From: Acidobacteriota bacterium
GTDB lineage: Bacteria > Acidobacteriota > Terriglobia > Terriglobales > Acidobacteriaceae
Direction of reading: 5' to 3'
NCBI GenBank assembly: GCA_016196065.1
Contig: JACPYL010000025.1
Location: 620,001 to 684,000, forward strand
Length of the DNA stretch: 64,000 bases
The position numbers and the translations under genes were made by a program. Under the pieces are notes generated by a model, which was given only the letters and a program-made list of their open reading frames with translations, was not told the DNA's origin and made no database searches. Positions 61,372-64,000 of the stretch are shown one piece after another (the first letter of the stretch is position 1; the number at the start of each line of letters is the position of its first letter).

Positions 61372-62433
61372 TCAAGAAACATGCGTGTGCGTGATCCGGT
61401 CATGCCAGCACAGGCCGTCTTCGTCGAGAACACTCCAAAGGTAGCCCAATCCAAGTGCAACTGCGGATAGGTAAGAGGTCAGTACGCGCCATCGGCGGAC
61501 TCGGCGCGACGTAGCAGATCCATCGAACCTGACTAGTCGAATCCGGGCCATGCGGAGGCCGGGAGTGGAACCCGTGTAGACCGTGAAGAGAAATTCGTAA
61601 GCCGCCCACATGATTGGGCCGACGATCGCAGCTGCCGATGCGATCACGAGTAACGGCGGCCGTTGCGGATTCAACCACGCAAATATCCCGGCAAATCCAG
61701 CCAGAGCACCCACCAGAATGAGAGCGTCGTACAACCCCGCGAGCATGCGCCTGGGCAGAGACGCAGAGGGTAGGGCCAGGTCGGCTGCGGCACGCCGTTC
61801 CGGTTCCCGGGCGCGAGTCGGTTCCATCAGGATGCCGCCTAACGCGGGCGGAGGCGGCAGGACCTCGGGAGCCTCTACGATGCGAGGCCGTTCAAAAATC
61901 GGTTCGGCTAATTGGTGCAGGTGCACAACGGGAACAGAAGCAGACCGCGGAAACTCGATCACGTTGGTGAATAGTTCCGGATCTTCCACAATCGCCGGGT
62001 GATTTTCAAGAATCGGTTCGACGAGTTGTGGAATACCGTGCTCGACGTCGTTGTCTTGCGTCCGCTCGGGCGCAGTTGCAGTGGCCGAGACGGCAAGCGC
62101 CGATCCAGTGACAGGCAGCCAGCTGTCCGCCGAGTCGAACGGCAGTCGCAGCGAGGGATAGCGAGGCGCACGCGGTTTGCGACGGGCGCGATAACGCTCC
62201 AGTCGGGACGCGACTTCGTGACGCCAGTAGTCGCCACCCAATTCGAGGCTGGGATCTCCAGCTGTGGCTACGACCTGCTCGGCCGCAACGGGTTCTACGC
62301 GGGAATCGCCTGCTTGCACGACGGCGTCGCCGCCTACGGGACAGTCCATGAGAGTCGGTCTTCGGAGAATGCCAGCAGCCAGAGCCAGGCCAGGCACGAG
62401 CGGAAAATCAGTCGGCACTGCTTTGCTTCCCAT
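61372..62433 (-). CDS. RDD-family membrane protein
   Basis: 353 aa. The N-terminal 200 residues are low-complexity and acidic or Pro-rich, predicted disordered. The C-terminal part is the RDD domain: RRMLAGLYDALILVGALAGFAGI with the Arg-Asp pair, GSTPGLRMARIRLVR and LCWHDRITHTHV at the end. RDD proteins are integral membrane proteins; some are sodium or proton antiporters, most are unknown. Divergent from lptD. Confidence 0.85.
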   Translation of the reverse strand: MGSKAVPTDFPLVPGLALAAGILRRPTLMDCPVGGDAVVQAGDSRVEPVAAEQVVATAGDPSLELGGDYWRHEVASRLERYRARRKPRAPRYPSLRLPFDSADSWLPVTGSALAVSATATAPERTQDNDVEHGIPQLVEPILENHPAIVEDPELFTNVIEFPRSASVPVVHLHQLAEPIFERPRIVEAPEVLPPPPALGGILMEPTRAREPERRAAADLALPSASLPRRMLAGLYDALILVGALAGFAGIFAWLNPQRPPLLVIASAAAIVGPIMWAAYEFLFTVYTGSTPGLRMARIRLVRFDGSATSRRVRRWRVLTSYLSAVALGLGYLWSVLDEDGLCWHDRITHTHVS

Positions 62434-62497
62434 ACCAGCCGCATGCTAAGGTCAAGTTTCCGTTGGCAACGGCCGGCGGAGCGAACGTGCTCCTGCA

Positions 62498-64000
62498 ATG
62501 ATCTTCCGCTACCGAATCATTATCACGGCCCTTTCGCTTTGTCATCTCCTTCTCGTCCCCGGGATAGTAACCAGCCAGACCCCGCCCCCGGCGCAAGCTG
62601 TTTCCGCGTCCCTTCCGGCGGCGCCTTCCACTCTGACCGAAGAAGAGGTGACGATTCACGCCAGCCAGCAAGAGTACGACAAGGGAGTCTGGAAACTACG
62701 GGGCCAGGCCGAGGTCCACTACCGCAACTACGTGCTCTATGCCGATGAAATCACCTACAACTCAGCCACTGGTGATACTGAAGTCGAAGGCCACGTGGTC
62801 CTGGACGGCGGTCCCTATGACGAACATGTCGAAGCCAGCCACGGCATCTACAACGTTCGTACCCAGGTTGGAACTCTCTATGACGTGATTGGAACCGCAG
62901 GGTTTCGTCTGCGGCGCTCGGGATACATCCTCACGACTTCAAATCCTTTTGCGTTTACCGGCAAGGTTGTTGAAAAGCACGGTCCCGACCACTACCTGGT
63001 TCGCCAGGGCACGGTGACTACGTGTGAGTTGCCGCGGCCGAAGTGGCAGTTCGAGGCCAGCCGGATTTCGGTCGATGTGGACGGCACCGCAAAGATATAC
63101 AACAGCTCTTTCCGCCTTGGACGAGTGCCAGTTTTCTATTTTCCCTTCGTGACGCATCCGATCCAGAAACAGGAGCGGCAATCGGGCTTCTTGATCCCGA
63201 GCATCGGGAATTCTTCGCGCAAAGGAAAGATTGTCGGCGAATCGGTTTACCTCGCCCTTAACCGAAGCATGGATCTCACGCTCGGCGCGGAATACTACTC
63301 GAAACGCGGATGGTCGCAGCGGGGAGAATTCCGCGCGCGGCCAAGCGACACATCCTACGTTGACCTGAGTTATTTCGGAGTACTTGATCGCGGCATTGGT
63401 GACCCTCATCAGGATCAGGGCGGTGAAGACGCCCACTTCACAGCCGAAGGCCTCTTTGGACACAACTTCCGCGGCGTCGCTAACGTGGACTACCTGAGTT
63501 CGTTCGTGTTCCGCATCGCGTTCACCGAGGTGTACAGCCAGGCCGTGAACTCGGAAGTGAAATCACAAATTTTTCTCTCCAACACTACCAACGGATTTCA
63601 CTACAACCTGTTGACGGAACGCTATCAGAACTACGAAGTCTGCAATCCGGACAATCCCCAGCAAGCGGGGCAATGCACCACGCTCACCCAGACGGAACTG
63701 ATTCGCATCCTGCACACGCCAAGTTTCTTCTTGTCTGGAGAAGAACGCCAGGTTAAGAACACCCCGTTCTATTGGTCATTCCAGAGTTCCGTAGAAGGCC
63801 TGCAGCGGCGCGATCTGAGAGTGCAATCTCTGGAACCATTGCTGCAAGGCTTCCGCACGGCTGCGCTGGTCGGCCGCTTTGATTTCGCACCGTCGCTTTC
63901 GATGCCTTTTCAGTGGAAGGGATGGTCCGCGCGGGCGGAACTGACGTTGCGGGACACAGCGTACACCCAGACTCAGCTCATCCACCCTGCCCTGGAGGAT
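62498..64000 (+). CDS. lptD: LPS-assembly protein LptD (5' part, truncated by window edge)
   Basis: ATG at 62498 opens a frame with no stop up to the window end; 501 residues are visible. Signal peptide (ITALSLCHLLLVPGIVTSQ), then an LptA-like OstA domain (TEEEVTIHASQQEYDKGVW, AEVHYRNYVLYADEITYN, TGDTEVEGHVVLDGG) and the start of the beta-barrel (GRVPVFYFPFVTHPIQKQERQSGFLIPSIG). LptD forms the outer-membrane channel that places LPS in the outer leaflet, with LptE. Full-length is about 750-900 aa, so about half is missing. Confidence 0.9.
   Translation, partial: MIFRYRIIITALSLCHLLLVPGIVTSQTPPPAQAVSASLPAAPSTLTEEEVTIHASQQEYDKGVWKLRGQAEVHYRNYVLYADEITYNSATGDTEVEGHVVLDGGPYDEHVEASHGIYNVRTQVGTLYDVIGTAGFRLRRSGYILTTSNPFAFTGKVVEKHGPDHYLVRQGTVTTCELPRPKWQFEASRISVDVDGTAKIYNSSFRLGRVPVFYFPFVTHPIQKQERQSGFLIPSIGNSSRKGKIVGESVYLALNRSMDLTLGAEYYSKRGWSQRGEFRARPSDTSYVDLSYFGVLDRGIGDPHQDQGGEDAHFTAEGLFGHNFRGVANVDYLSSFVFRIAFTEVYSQAVNSEVKSQIFLSNTTNGFHYNLLTERYQNYEVCNPDNPQQAGQCTTLTQTELIRILHTPSFFLSGEERQVKNTPFYWSFQSSVEGLQRRDLRVQSLEPLLQGFRTAALVGRFDFAPSLSMPFQWKGWSARAELTLRDTAYTQTQLIHPALED

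Overview
The window reads as chromosomal DNA of a soil or sediment Acidobacteriota, most likely class Terriglobia near Koribacter/Acidobacteriales. This rests on gene content, since no rRNA gene is present. Pointers are the VWFA-related Acidobacterial domain protein, the SpoIVB-type S55 protein, GloVer-repeat and lactonase-type propeller proteins, a DUF6599 protein, Gram-negative envelope genes (lptD, lolD, a LolC/E permease) and many palindromic intergenic repeats. Apart from one possible tRNA-associated insertion, most of the window looks like core chromosome.

Layout. 0-4.4 kb: 3' end of cysS, then a minus-strand gatC-cupin-gatA cluster, a DUF721/DciA-like gene and a SET-domain gene. 4.5-9.2 kb: a rhodanese gene, then a cytochrome c maturation cluster (ccmF, ccmH-like, a CcmI-like small protein and a secreted partner). 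9.4-15.5 kb: htpX, a MoxR ATPase, a GAF protein, a DUF4149 protein, ychF, a ZIP transporter and a four-helix-bundle (S23/IVP) gene lying between inverted heptamer repeats. 15.5-26.3 kb: large secreted proteins (VWA, S55, propeller, Ig-like lipoprotein, trypsin-like protease, clan GH-A hydrolase). 26.4-36.3 kb: cupin, clpC, lolD, a B12-binding radical SAM enzyme, a subtilase, a LolC/E permease and an isoprenylcysteine methyltransferase-like protein. 36.5-43.1 kb: purB, lactonase-like lipoprotein, MarR regulator, BON protein, GloVer protein and a MerR-TPR fusion. 43.4-48.5 kb: an oxidoreductase and the glycerol module glpK-glpF-glpD. 48.5-51 kb: tRNA-Thr(CGU) with a displaced copy of its 3' half, a small hypothetical gene between them, a nuclease-like gene, a zinc-ribbon membrane protein and a candidate small RNA. 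51-64 kb: DUF6599 protein, SnoaL-like protein, cell-wall amidase, lytic transglycosylase, larB, MFS exporter, acyl-CoA dehydrogenase, two metal-binding-type secreted proteins, an RDD protein and the 5' part of lptD, which runs off the end.

The genes fall into a few working groups: tRNA charging (cysS, gatCA), respiratory cytochrome assembly (ccm), envelope building and lipoprotein/LPS transport (lolD, LolC/E, lptD, amidase, transglycosylase), proteostasis (htpX, clpC) and glycerol use (glpKFD).

The most unusual signal is in the repeats. A family of 7-bp tandem arrays (TTCTCAG-type) occurs at six intergenic places, usually as inverted pairs around a short loop. In one copy (14989-15516) the loop is enlarged and carries a four-helix-bundle gene of the family otherwise found in 23S rRNA intervening sequences. 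This resembles a free-standing version of such an element with short, gene-less relatives nearby. No CRISPR array, transposase, integrase or prophage was seen.
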